Positions 48,725-59,600 of a DNA stretch of 64,000 bases are shown here, piece by piece (position 1 is the first letter of the stretch; every line of letters begins with the position of its first letter). A program made the translations under genes and the position numbers. The notes under the pieces are model-generated. The model ran no database searches and was not told the DNA's origin. It worked only from the letters and a program-made list of their open reading frames with translations. Source of the DNA: Epiperipatus broadwayi (lineage: Eukaryota > Onychophora > Udeonychophora > Euonychophora > Peripatidae); contig JAQFVV010012530.1 in NCBI GenBank assembly GCA_028023455.1, positions 1,178,001-1,242,000 on the forward strand, read 5' to 3'.

Positions 48725-49042
48725 ATGTGTAGGAATTTATCTAGAGCAAAAGGGAATGAGGGTAGTATAGAAATAAATTTAGTTAAAGATACGTTTAAAG
48801 CTGCCGACTGGATAAGTTTTAGTACCCATAACGGACTTGTCAGGGATCATTCCTCTTTCCAAAGCGTAAGTCAAAAATGGACAGTTGAAAATTTCTGCCA
48901 TTTCGCAGTGACCCTTTCTTTTTCCAAGTCCGATCAAGAGAATCGGCAAATGAAGTTTCGATTTTATACATGTGTAAGTCGGTGTAAGTCAGCGAATCTG
49001 CTTCCGCGTCGTTTCCAAAAGATCCCTGTGCCACAAAATTAG
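48725..49042 (+). other. Unassigned 105-codon frame in the 44.2 kb element
   Basis: A less AT-rich frame near the 3' end of the internal region. The product has no recognised motif. The minus strand is open over much of the same DNA. It could be captured host sequence, a structural RNA signal or chance. Confidence 0.25.
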
Positions 49043-49256
49043 TTTGTCCCGGTGGTCGTTATCCATGATTTAGATCATTGTGAGCAATGTATTCGGCATA
49101 GATAGAAGGAAAGGATAGTCAAAACAGATTGCCCTTTGTATGTTAAGTAAAAGATATTAAAAAGCTAACTTAGAAAAATAATAAATTAATAAATCTTTAG
49201 AGTCAAGAATTAAAATTGCAAGAGATAAAATGGTCAAAAATGATGCATTTTACTCT

Positions 49257-49270
49257 AAAACGGAGGGGGG
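49257..49270 (+). other. Polypurine tract
   Basis: AAAACGGAGGGGGG ends three bases before the 3' LTR. Confidence 0.9.
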
Positions 49271-49273
49271 TAA

Positions 49274-51008
49274 TGTGCCAAGGCCAATTTGGCACATGTA
49301 TATAAAATAATTTTGTCTAAAAAAATTATTAAAATAAAAAAAAAAAAATCTTTCGTAAAAGAGTTTGAAATAAAAGATTAAAAGTGGGAAGGGGTTTTTC
49401 TTAAAGTCAAACTAAAAGTGTTATAAAAGAAAGTAAAGTTTTTCTAGATTAGTATTCGTAAAAATAAGTAATATAAAATTTAAAAAAAATATAAATAAAT
49501 CTCTTTTCATTCAAGCTTATTATAATAAATTATATATGTGCATGCGAGTGTAAATAAATGTATGCGAGTGAAAGTTAAAAAAAATATATATTTGGAAAAC
49601 ACAGTGATGGCTAGTGAGTTAAATAAAGATTTAAAGAAACCACACCAGAGGTGGGCTACTAATTAAAGATATAAAAAACAATACGTTTATGAAAGCTACT
49701 ACTAATTAAACAATCGTCAAAAACACTTGTCATAGGATTAATTACCAATGGAATTCGACAACAGATATTTGCCGGAGGATATTACACGGACAACATATCA
49801 CAGGTATAAATAGACTTTTTTTTTAATCGGACAATTAATTGAGTCAGTTTTTTCAGTCTAGTTTGCAGTGACAGTCTTGTTTCAGTTGAGATAACAGTGC
49901 ATTTCTATTATGTATTCAGAAACAAAAATGCATTGCTGAGCAGCTTTTGGAAATATACGCTCGTGCTTCAGCCTTTTTGGTCCAACAAGATCATCAAAAC
50001 CTGCCTGTGAAATAATGTCTGCATAACAACTCAGAAATCCTCCGTCAAACGTTCAACTGTCTTCAAGAATAAAGCCAATGGATTCGCATAAAATCTCTTC
50101 AAGAAATGTCCAAATCTAACCGGTTAGATATAATCCATCAGAAGCAGCAGAAGCAGCCAACAACAAGCAATATCCCTGTTCCAAAAATCCTAGGTAAACA
50201 TTTATTTATTATCATTTATATGTAGTAGCCACCGCTGTAATTCGTAAATATTCAAGATTCAAATTATATGAACTCTATCATACATAAAATGAACTATTGA
50301 TATGTGTGTTTAAGTTTCAAATGCTATTAATGCTTTATTATTATATTTGTGAATGATATATGAGTTAATATGTGCATGATCATTATATCAGTGTTATTAG
50401 TTAAATTAGATAAATACCAGTGTTCTACTATTAAAATCTACAAGAATATTTAAACTAGTTTAGAAATGTTAATTTAGAATGTGTGTGTATTATATTAGAT
50501 TTATAAAGATGTTTAAATTTAGTCAATAAATGTTGGGTAATAAATTATCTTTAAACTTAATTAATGTTAATTAAAATAAAATGTCTTCAAACTTAAACTT
50601 TATTTGTCGGTCAATTCTTTTTACCAACCTTTTTATTAATTCTTTCCACCACAAATTTTGTATAATTTTATTATTGAATTAAAATTAGACTGAGCTAGTT
50701 TTAGGGAATGTTTCGAGCGCTGGATTATGAGCCTACTGCCCGAATACGTTAGTCCTCAGACTAGCTGGCGCCCTGGGGTTTACCCCGAAACAAATAAAGT
50801 ATTTGGATAGTAGGGGTTTGAATCTAGCAGCCGAGATGGGCCATTGTTGATAGTTAAAGCTATCAATAAGATCTCCCATTTTGCTCGAACGTGCCGGTTC
50901 GTCCACGTAACATTTATAAGATTATAAATGTATTAGGAAGGAGTTTGAAACCGGCCAAAACTTATATATACGTATAAGTAAGTGGTTTCAGTGGTTCGAC
51001 CCAGTACA
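49274..51008 (+). repeat. 3' LTR of the 44.2 kb element
   Basis: Same boundaries and hairpin as the 5' LTR. It differs from it at about 35-40 positions by eye, plus a 9-bp tandem gain (AGAAGCAGC near 50145). Many differences are C/T or G/A changes at CpG. Confidence 0.95.
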
Positions 51009-52598
51009 CTATTTTGGCTATTCTCTTATTATCCATAAACTGTAAGCTACTGAACACTTTCATTTGCTTTTTGCATCTCTCATATAAAAACTTGACTATC
51101 CCATTTCTCCTTGAATTGTCTCCTTTGCCATCTATACATCTGCATCTAATGCATATCTTCCTACTTATCTTTGTACTTTTTTAAGTAATCTGATACTCCC
51201 TTACTAACATATAATGCATTGTTATCATATGTTAACCCTGCTACTGCCACTCCCTTCCATATAATTCTAGCTACATCATATTTATTATATGAAAACATTA
51301 ATTTCTTTATCAGTCCCTTTTTTTTCTTTGCTTCATTTATCAATTTTTTTTCCCATTCATCCATGTAATTTCTCTGATTACTTAAAATGATTCCAAAATA
51401 GGTATACCTATTCACCACACTTAATTTTATATCCCTCAATAACAATTCTTTGTCTTATTTTTTCACAATATTAATCATCTTTACTTTTGAATTTTTCCTC
51501 ATTAAATTTAATTTCCACTTCTTTTCTCACCCTTGTGCATGTCCTCAGCATAACTTCCATATTTTCCCTTCTTTCTGTGCACAAGAAGACATCATCCATA
51601 AATAAAAGACCCAATAATGTATATACTTTCTTGCCATCTATTAATGGTAGCTATACCGCTCTTCCTAGTCTTTCTATTGCTCTCTCCATTTCTCTCAAAT
51701 ACAACAAAAACAACATAGGTGACCTAGGGTATCCTTGCCTTAATAACACACTATTTTTAACTTTAACTGATTCTATATTCTCTAATTGATGTATAGTAAT
51801 TATTTCCACACAATTTCTTAATAAGATCCATTAAAGCTCCATCCATTCCCAAATTTACTAAACTTACCCATAATCTATTTCTGTTTACTTTATTATATGC
51901 CTTCTCTATATTTATAAAAACCATATATAACTATCTACCTGTATTTCTACTCATATCTATAAGCTGTGTTAATACAAATGAACTACAGTACATCCTATAT
52001 GCCTATCCAATCAAAAAACTCCTTGCACTTCTTCCACTATATTATTTTCTTCCATCCATTTTGCGCCAGCCATCATATATGCAAATACTTTATATAACCC
52101 TGATGTTATCACTATCAATCTATAATTGATTAAATTTCTATTATCCTTATCCTGTCCTTTAAATAGGAGCCTTATTCTTGTATTATTTCAAGTATCCAGA
52201 AAGTGTCTCTTTTGTGCCATCTTTTTAAAACATGATAATAGGTTTAATTTTGCACTATGTCTTAAATTCATTATCACCTCTGCTGACCACCCATCAAAAA
52301 CTCTTCATTTCCACTTTTCAATTTCTTTCTTGCCTCATTCAATTCATTTTCTGTAAACCTAATATTTCCACTACTATATGCTTTTGTATTGGTTATCACT
52401 CTATCCTTCACATCTAACATCTTTTCTATATCCATTACATATTTATTTAAGATTGCCTCTAATTCTTCTCTAGAGCCACTCTATTCCGTCATCATCTAAT
52501 ACTATTTTTCTCTCCCCTACATTCCTTCTTTTAAAGTATTACCAAAATTTTTTACTCCCATCTCTTTCACTTTTAATAATATCTTCCAATAAATTGCT
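51009..52598 (-). pseudogene. LINE copy B, reverse transcriptase
   Basis: Polymerase and thumb of the interrupted LINE. The active site reads LFMDD (51591-51605) where the plus-strand copy has LFADD. The thumb stretch 51445-51161 includes VNRYTYFGIILSNQ (usual YLG block), KKLINEAKKKKGLIKKL and ARIIWKGVAVAGLTY. Frames are interrupted. Confidence 0.8.
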
Positions 52599-52721
52599 AC
52601 TTAATTTCATTCTCTCTCTATAATTATCTATTCTAGACAACTTAATTCCATTCTCTCTCTATAATTATCTATTTTAGACAACTTAATTTCATTCTCTCTC
52701 TATAATTATATATTTTAGCTG
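52599..52721. repeat. Tandem repeat, 3 x 41 bp, inside LINE copy B
   Basis: Three units beginning ACTTAATTYCATTCTCTCTC with few differences. The period is not a multiple of three, so the expansion shifts the LINE reading frame. Confidence 0.9.
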
Positions 52722-53480
52722 ACTTCTTTTTATTTAAATAATTTTCCTATTTAACATTAACATCTGTTTCATATTCTTTGTTTTTAATAGCCCATTTATA
52801 TTCTCTACATGCTTTCCCCCTCTTTTGCACTTTTACTAATTCTCTCTTTTCTAACAATGTTATTCTTCTGACCATATTTGCCACTTTTTCTACTTCACAA
52901 CACCAGTCTTTATATTCATCCCCATGGTTTCTTGAACTTTTATTATCATTCATTCGCCATCCACATCTTTCACTATCCTTTCTATTTTTATTACTATTTT
53001 CCATCACATTACTAACCATTTCTATTTCTGTAAATTAATTAGAAATTACTAACCATTTCTATTATAAAGAAATTATGACCACTATTACATACTCTCTCTT
53101 CATTATGAAACACTTTAATTTTCCATACTTTATTCTTTCCCTCTTTCTCTACTAATACATAATCTATTGTGTGAAATATATTATTTCTAGACAATGTGTA
53201 TTGTCTTCATAAATATTTGATTGTGTATTGTCCTCATAAAATTTCCAATGCTCAAATTCACTCTGATAAAATTCTTCAAAAGCTGTCCATTCTTGTTACC
53301 TAAATCAATTTCTTCAATATGCCCATTCATATCCCCTATGACTATTATTGTCTTCCCCTTATTTTTGAAATTCTGTATATCCTTAGCTAGGCATTCATAT
53401 ATGCTACGGTTCCACTTCATTATAATTGACTATCTCAAATCACACATGTTCTTGACATTTAATAGTATTTAAATATTTTT
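52722..53480 (-). pseudogene. LINE copy B, APE endonuclease and linker
   Basis: 53420-53187 contains IIVIGDMNGHIEEIDLGNKN, the GDxN block of apurinic/apyrimidinic-type endonucleases. Upstream endonuclease motifs are decayed. 53019-52747 encodes the basic linker (MVRRITLLEKRELVKVQKRG) that precedes the polymerase. Confidence 0.7.
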
Positions 53481-54004
53481 TGACAAAATTCCTATACCAC
53501 CACCCCTTTATTCTCTTAGATGTGTTTCCACTACTTCTAGCACCTCAAGATCTTCATTTTTAACTACTTGTTTAATTCCAGCCATTTCTGGTCTCTTACT
53601 ACCTTGCATATTCAAATATTTAATTTTAACCATTTCTTTTTTCGTAATTACTCTTTTATAAATTCTTTTGACTCTTTCTTCTCCATTACATTTATAAACA
53701 ACTTGCTTCCTATTAATTTTACAGACCCATTCCCTCTCACATTAAATATTTATATCGAAATCAGTTACCCTTTGTTTATTTCTTACATCCCATCCATTCT
53801 TCATCTTTCTGATAACACTGCAACCTCCCCCCCTCCAAGTTTCCCAAACTATATTTATAAATCAAACTCCCTAAAACTTCACTTCCTTGTTTTGTTCAGT
53901 GTCACTATATAGTTCCATCTTACTAATAAAAAATCCCACACATCCACAAACATAACATCATTTCTCTCACATAATTTTTTTCACTCTCATTTATAGAACA
54001 TGCC

Positions 54005-54568
54005 CTATCTAACATACATATTGTCAAATCTTGGAAATAATCCAACAACTCCTACTCTTCTTTTAATTTTACTCAAATTGCTAATCAATTCTATGTACTC
54101 AACCATTACTCTCACCAATGGCTCTGACAAATTATTTATCCCTACCATAACATACACATCTCTACTCCTTTGTATCTTTATCTTAATTGCAATATCCCTA
54201 ATTCTATTTCCAGGAAGACATATTCTTACATGCCTATTTCTATTTTCCCTTGCAATTATATCTCCACATTCTTTAATTAGCAAACTTCCTATCAATACTA
54301 TCTTATAGTTTACTTTCCCTACATCATCTGTAACATTCTCTTCCACTTTCTGGCCTTCCTGATCATTCCTATTCAATAATTCCTTTATCTGCTCACACTT
54401 TGTCCCTAACAATTTTAATTTTGCTTCAACATCCTTTACCTCTTCCTCTATCTTACTTGTTCTTTGGCTAACCATCTCCATTGCACTACTTATTTTTTCA
54501 TTCACATCTCTTGTCACTCCACTAAAAACATAATCTATCCTATCTTCCTCAACTACATTTTGCTCCAT
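54005..54568 (-). pseudogene. LINE ORF1 with coiled coil and SGNH-like domain
   Basis: An intact 187-codon frame. Residues 20-75 are charged with a heptad pattern (coiled coil). Residues 88-180 resemble the SGNH/GDSL-hydrolase domain of CR1-type ORF1 proteins: YKIVLIGSLLIKECGD (block I, without the Asp of GDS), HVRICLPGNRIRDIAIKI, VYVMVGINNLSE (block III, normally GxNDL), and LFPRFDN (block V-like). The altered catalytic positions suggest the esterase activity is lost or was never needed. The N-terminal ATG at 54568 is the first in frame. Confidence 0.65.
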
Positions 54569-54590
54569 TTCTCCTGACTTTCACTTTAAA

Positions 54591-56031
54591 GTGCCCTGTA
54601 TTAGTTTATTTTTAATGAAGTAATTAACTGTAACACTATAGCCAAATTTTGAATTGTGAACTATGACAATAGGAAATCAGTTTCAGGATTTACAAATTTG
54701 TATGCTTCCAATTTTTATTTATTAAGCTTATAGTTGCATTGTGCTTGTGCATATAACGTAAGGTACATTAATATAGTTATACACGCTTCCAATTATAGCA
54801 GGCAAGCATCAAAATCTATGCAAATAATATCTAAAATTTCAATGGCAGGAGTGAGGATGAACATTTGACAAGAATTTGATGTGGATCAGCCAATTGGATC
54901 AAATATTTGGACAGATTAATCGATATTGTTAAAAAAATATCATAACATAATTTGTTATCATTAATAGCTGCAGCTAAAATCATAACAGTGGCAAAAAACC
55001 ATTGAAAGATAGTGGGAAAAAGTTCATTTCATTGAGTTACATAATTTAGAATAAAGAATCAGTTGAGTAATTCACAATATTCTAGAATATATAGCAGTTA
55101 AATATCAATTAAATGGGTTTGAATATAAAATCATGCTCTATAATTATCTTCAACTAATGAAATAGCCCATATTTAATCTTATCTAAGCATTCATCACCAC
55201 AGATAATTATGATTAGATAAGACAAATCAAATAGCAGAAATAGGCCATGGGTGATTAATTGCAGTCATTCAGATTGCTTTCATTATGTATGGGATCTGGC
55301 TATAAATAGGCAATCAAAATTTAAGGCAATGAGGTAAGTTCATGGTAGAACTGGAAGCTGCTAGAATATAAACACTGATATGAGTCTAAGTCACAAAACA
55401 ATGGTATCTGTGCTAAATACATCTAGAAGGGATCTGAATTTCTTCCTACAATAGTTGCATGGCAAGCAAATACTATACTGAGCCAATGTATCAGGCATAT
55501 GATATAACGAACGTTATTGTATATATTTGTAAATAACTTGTATATAAGGTGAATAAAATATTTAATCATATTTATATAAATATGTGTTTATTACAATCAT
55601 ATATAAACTCAACAGCAATTTTCTAGTAGAAAAAATATTAAAGTAGCAAAAACCCCAAGAAATTGGGTATTTTTGCTGCACATAACATAGTAAAGCTGCA
55701 GTTAACTATAAATGTGCTAGGCTGTGTTAAAACTTGAATGGTTTCACATAATAAACCACCTTTACACATAAACAATTTTAAATAAACCTAAAAATTGCAG
55801 ATCATCTATAATTTCACAACCAAGGGTTCTTGAAATAAATAAACTTTTACTTCAATGACATATGTAAATCTATAAGTGCATTGTACATGGACAAAGCTAA
55901 GCACTTTCGGGAGATATGTACTCCCATATTCATAGCTAGGGGTCCCTTTAGAAATGAGTATAACAGAAGCCATCGTTACAAGTAGAATAACAAAAATGAA
56001 ATTTCATTTAATTGTGTTTCATTTAATTTAT
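54591..56031. other. AT-rich DNA, nothing firm
   Basis: A frame near 54840 (MAGVRMNI, stop, QEFDVDQPIGSNIW) could be a decayed Gag start but is not convincing. No other signal. Confidence 0.35.
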
Positions 56032-56775
56032 TGCTGACCACACACAAAGATATATATTTACTGTATTTACTAAAAATCAATAAAGGTGTGTGTACATGCT
56101 GTAAATAATGTGCAAATTACTTGCTGTAAATAATGTGCAAATTACTCCAGAAATAAAACTGCTATTTAAGTATGCAGAAAGAGATAAAACTTACTTGTAA
56201 TAGTAATAGACTAATTTACATACTAATAAAAATTACTTTATGCAAATTAGTAAAAATGATAAAGAATCTGCAGAATAATTAATCAGTGGTCAGAAATGGA
56301 ATAAGTGTACAAAGTGCAAGCAGAGTTCTCAGATATGCAGGAACAGTTGTCTAATGGTGCAAAATGCCAACAGAAATTGCTCAAGTGATGAACTGCAAGA
56401 GTGTAGAAGTAATGGCAAAACAGGAAGAATAAAAAAGTAGACTAGTGAAAAGTTATCCTAGTAAATGTAAAGTTGTTCTGGAAATAAATAAAGGAGAGCT
56501 CTAGTCAAGAATCTATTTGGATTTGTGTGTGTAGTAAAGTGCTTATAAAATAAAAATTTTATATTCAATTTTTACGGTGATAATGAACTTCATGGAGATC
56601 TAAGTGATCTTATATTCAACTAGCAAATTAGCAAGTTGAACTACTAACTATTTTACTAATACCATTATTATTTGGAGTAAATAAATGCTTGAAGTTTTAT
56701 TAAACTGTGTTTAGTTTCTTATTGAACAACATATATATTCAACCACCAACTGACTGCATGGTCCTGAAAATATTC
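56032..56775 (+). repeat. 5' LTR of the mosaic element
   Basis: It begins TGCTGACCACACAC. It shares long stretches with 58660-59260 and 59768-59935. Inside are a 2 x 25-bp tandem duplication (56097-56146) and degenerate AAGTGYGCAA-type repeats. The end lies near GACTGCATGGTCCTGAA but is blurred by the repeats that follow. Confidence 0.65.
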
Positions 56776-56941
56776 TCTCTCACAATTGACTAAGAATTAC
56801 CTGTGAAGCCTAGAATATTATGTGGAGAAATTGACTAAAGATTTACCTGTGCTCTGAAAATATTATTTGATGCAGTATGACAATCTAACCTGTGAGGTCT
56901 GAATATTATCTAGGGTAGTTGACAAACTTACGTTTAATAAG
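56761..56941 (+). repeat. Four degenerate 44-47 bp tandem units after the 5' LTR
   Basis: Units start at about 56761, 56808, 56852 and 56897 with the pattern CTGAAAATATT ... AATTGACTAA ... TTACCTGTG. They occupy the leader where the primer-binding site would be expected. Confidence 0.7.
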
Positions 56942-56989
56942 GATTAAAGAGATAGTAGTCTTAGTGGTGCAGTGAATTGAAAATGTAGA

Positions 56990-57620
56990 ACAATGTGGCA
57001 ACAAAGTTTGATATTCGAAATCTGGGCCAATGACAGATATATATGAATTATATTGAAAAATAGATGCCTATGAATGGAATAACAGATGATAAGTTAAAAG
57101 TAGCAATGCTTTTATGGATGTTTGGAAAAGATGTCTTGAATGTGACAAATGATTTATGTGATCCCAATTATTCTTAAAACTAGTTACATATTTTAAACTC
57201 ATAATGTCAAAATTTACAGCACATCTTCATTTTCGAGGGAGGATACAGTCACAAAATGAAAATATACACAAATCTGATCTGGTCCTATAGATATGAGTGA
57301 AGAAATTGTGAATTCAAGAATTTTATTGATGAAATGCTGTTAGATCAATTTCTATGGGGAATAAGAACTTAGAGAAATATTGCTAAGTGAGAAGGACAGT
57401 TAAATTCTTCAGAAATTAATATAAATGTGGCAAAACTATGAGAAATATCAAAAAAGTTAACAAAGATCTCCCCCACTTGCTATTGTTATGGAAAACAGAA
57501 CATTTGAAAGCTAACTGCAAGTTTAAAACAAAAAGATGTTTTAGTTGTGGACTTAAAGATCTTTTGTCAGCAGGGTTTACATTAAAAAAGTAAATCAAGG
57601 AGAGGAGTGTTTGAAAAATT
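56990..57620 (+). pseudogene. Gag remnant with zinc knuckle
   Basis: FDIRNLGQ near 57010, then MNGITDDKLKVAMLLWMFGK (capsid start), and MLLDQFLWGIRT near 57335. The nucleocapsid follows at about 57478 as CYCYGK, then after a 1-base shift EHLKANCKFKTKRCFSCGLK. Cys and His positions are partly lost. Confidence 0.65.
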
Positions 57621-57653
57621 GACATTTATAAACAAAGGAAAGGTATTGAGGAT

Positions 57654-57842
57654 ATGCCTAAGTTAGAAGTGAATGTCAGTAGAAAAGTAATTGCCATGAA
57701 AAATGCTTTGACACCAAAGAATTATAAACAATTGCAAGTATTTCTAAGATTGGTTAATTTCTTCAAGGGTTTTTTAAAGGGAAGATCATATTTAGTTACA
57801 CCCCTTTATGAAATGTTGAGGAAGAACCAAAGATGGAAGTAG
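57654..57842 (+). pseudogene. Reverse transcriptase connection fragment
   Basis: NALTPKNYKQLQVFLRLVNF followed by LVTPLYEMLRKNQRWK is the segment between polymerase and RNase H in Ty3/gypsy (PTPxNxKELQSFLGLVNF ... LLRKNxKW). The polymerase active site and palm are absent upstream. Confidence 0.75.
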
Positions 57843-57899
57843 GAAAAGTTGCAAGATATAGTTTTTCAGAGAGTAAAATAGTTATTATCTTCTGATGTT

Positions 57900-58620
57900 A
57901 TTAGAGCATTATAATGGACATTATGAAATGGCTACCATAAAAGTGAATTGCTATTGGTGTGAAAAGAAAAGCCGTATTAAAAAAGCCTGATACTTTAAAA
58001 AGTATAAGTGTAATAATTGTGGATTGACAACTATTTGTTAAAGATCTGTAAAAAACAGGCAGCCATCTAAAGTTGATTTACCATCAAAAAGTAAGTCAAG
58101 AGGAGAAGCAGTGAAGAACATCAATGTTCCTGAAATAAGTCTGAGGTTAAAACTGCTACAGTAAAAATAGATGCCCAAGATAAAGTTACACCATGATACA
58201 AGTTGAAGAAAGATATTTATTTAGAAAGTGTAAAATTTACTGAAAAAAGAAATGGATACTGGGAATAATTACAAAAATTATATCTCAGCAAATATGCAAA
58301 ATAAGGTTAGAATACGACAAAGTATTTAAATGTCATATTAACCATATAAAAGAATGGAGAACAAAACCATTAGATAAAGTGATCATTCCTAATTAGGAAA
58401 AAGAAAGTCAGATAGATATTTCTGATGAAACTGAAGTAAAACTACCGCTAGTTCACCTCTTCAAAAAGAAATTACAGAAGTCAATATTGAGGGGAAAAAA
58501 TACTACACTGCTTGAGGAGAAAAAATTACCTCAGCAAGGCCTATTCAAGAATGAAGAAACCATTACAACTACAAGACTATGTTATAAACAGAATTGAGCA
58601 CTTTAATTTGTGTATAAATT
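57900..58620 (+). pseudogene. Second zinc-knuckle segment and integrase C-terminus
   Basis: At about 57940 a second nucleocapsid-like piece (CYWCEKKSRIKKA, KYKCNNCG) appears downstream of polymerase sequence, out of the normal order. At about 58310 VFKCHINHIKEWRTKPLD matches the RHxxxLKP block at the integrase C-terminus, followed by an acidic tail to the 3' LTR. Confidence 0.5.
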
Positions 58621-59344
58621 GTGTGTATTTTGGTATAGTGGAAGGAGTGCTGTGTACACAGATACATATATTTACTGTATTTCTTAAAGATAAAATGAAG
58701 ATGTATGTACAAGCTATAAATAATATATAAATTATCTCAGAAATAAAACTGCTAATTAAGTATGCATAAAGAAATAAAACTTAATGGAAATAGTAACAGA
58801 CTAATTTTCATGCTAATGAAAGTTACTTTATGCAAATTAGCAAAAATGATAAAGAATCTGCAGGAGAATTAAGCAGTGGTCAGAAATGGAATAAGTGTGC
58901 TGCAGTAACAAGTGTGCACAAAAGTTGTCTGCAGTTTCTGATGTGTCTAATGGTAGTAAGAGTACAAAAGTATTGCCTAACGGGGGGAAGTGTACTAAGT
59001 GCAAGCACAGTTGTCAAGTGTGCAAGAGTAATTGTCTAATGGTGCAAAGTGCAAACAGAAGTTGCTTAAATGCTGAACTGCAAGAATGCAGAAATAATAA
59101 TGAAAAGAATAAAAATAGACTACTGAAAAGTTAAACTAGTAAATATAAAGTTGTTCTGGAAATAAATAAAGAAGAGCTCTAATCAAGAATTTATTTGAAC
59201 TATCTCTGAAGTAAATGCAAATAGTAGGACGCTTACAAAATAAAGACTTTATATATATACAAACTTTTTTGTAGATTAGACAACTTCCATATTTCTCCAT
59301 TCTTTTTTATTTCATATAAATAAAGATACAATAAAAGACAAATA

Positions 59345-59410
59345 ACTCCCAAGATGCATTTCATGCTGCACCAGTGCTCATCGGTTGGGCCAGGTCATCA
59401 TCTCTCATAC
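59345..59410 (+). repeat. Dispersed repeat R1
   Basis: CATTTCATGCTGCACCAGTG followed by CTCATCGGTTGGGCCAGGTC matches 17531-17612. It lies directly before an M copy. Confidence 0.7.
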
Positions 59411-59414
59411 ATAT

Positions 59415-59600
59415 CTTTATTAAACAAGCAAAACTTTCCATACAAAAGTGCCACTCAATACAAGCCAGTTTACTCAATGCTTGTGCATAAAATCCCTATC
59501 TAGTGCCTATTCATCCAATATCCTCAGACTAGTTTCTGACTTGTAGTCTTTGTTAGTGAGGAGGCTTGGATCTGAGAGCACTGCACCTAAGAGTATTTAT
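59415..59600 (+). repeat. SINE-like repeat M
   Basis: Contains TGCATAAAATCCCTATCTAG, TCATCCAATATCCTCAGACT and the other M blocks, in the orientation opposite to the 40.6 kb plus-strand text. Confidence 0.75.

Larger units (their letters stand above)
44213..51008 (+). mobile_element. LTR retrotransposon, probably non-autonomous, 6.8 kb
   Basis: Two direct LTRs (1728 and 1735 bp) flank a 3,333-bp internal region. The ends are TG...CA. The target duplication is CTAT (44209-44212 and 51009-51012). A polypurine tract AAAACGGAGGGGGG precedes the 3' LTR. The insertion splits LINE copy B. The internal region has one gag-like frame with a single stop and no protease, polymerase, RNase H or integrase motif. 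Orientation follows from the polypurine tract and TATA box. Long LTRs with a non-coding interior resemble the LARD type of non-autonomous elements, which depend on a partner's enzymes. Low LTR divergence (about 2% by eye) makes it the youngest large insertion here. Confidence 0.9.
43465..54590 (-). mobile_element. LINE copy B, nearly full length, interrupted
   Basis: A non-LTR retrotransposon on the minus strand, in two pieces: 54590-51009 and 44212-43465, about 4.3 kb without the inserted LTR element. Order: ORF1 (54568-54005), APE endonuclease remnant with GDMNGH (about 53320-53340), a linker rich in Lys and Trp, reverse transcriptase with active site LFMDD (51591-51605), thumb (51445-51161), and C-terminal CX2CX8HX4C zinc finger (CKLCKEDIENIMHLLIEC, about 43800-43860). 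The 3' tail is GCATT-type repeats, not poly(A). ORF1 type and tail suggest a CR1-like group. Stops and frameshifts are scattered. Confidence 0.85.

Noticed and set aside
53221-54308. Long Ser/Thr/Leu-rich plus-strand frames
   Set aside because: They are antisense to the LINE ORF1 and endonuclease.
54840-54930. Gag start (QEFDVDQPIGSNIW)
   Set aside because: Too short and interrupted by stops. No downstream capsid or zinc knuckle.
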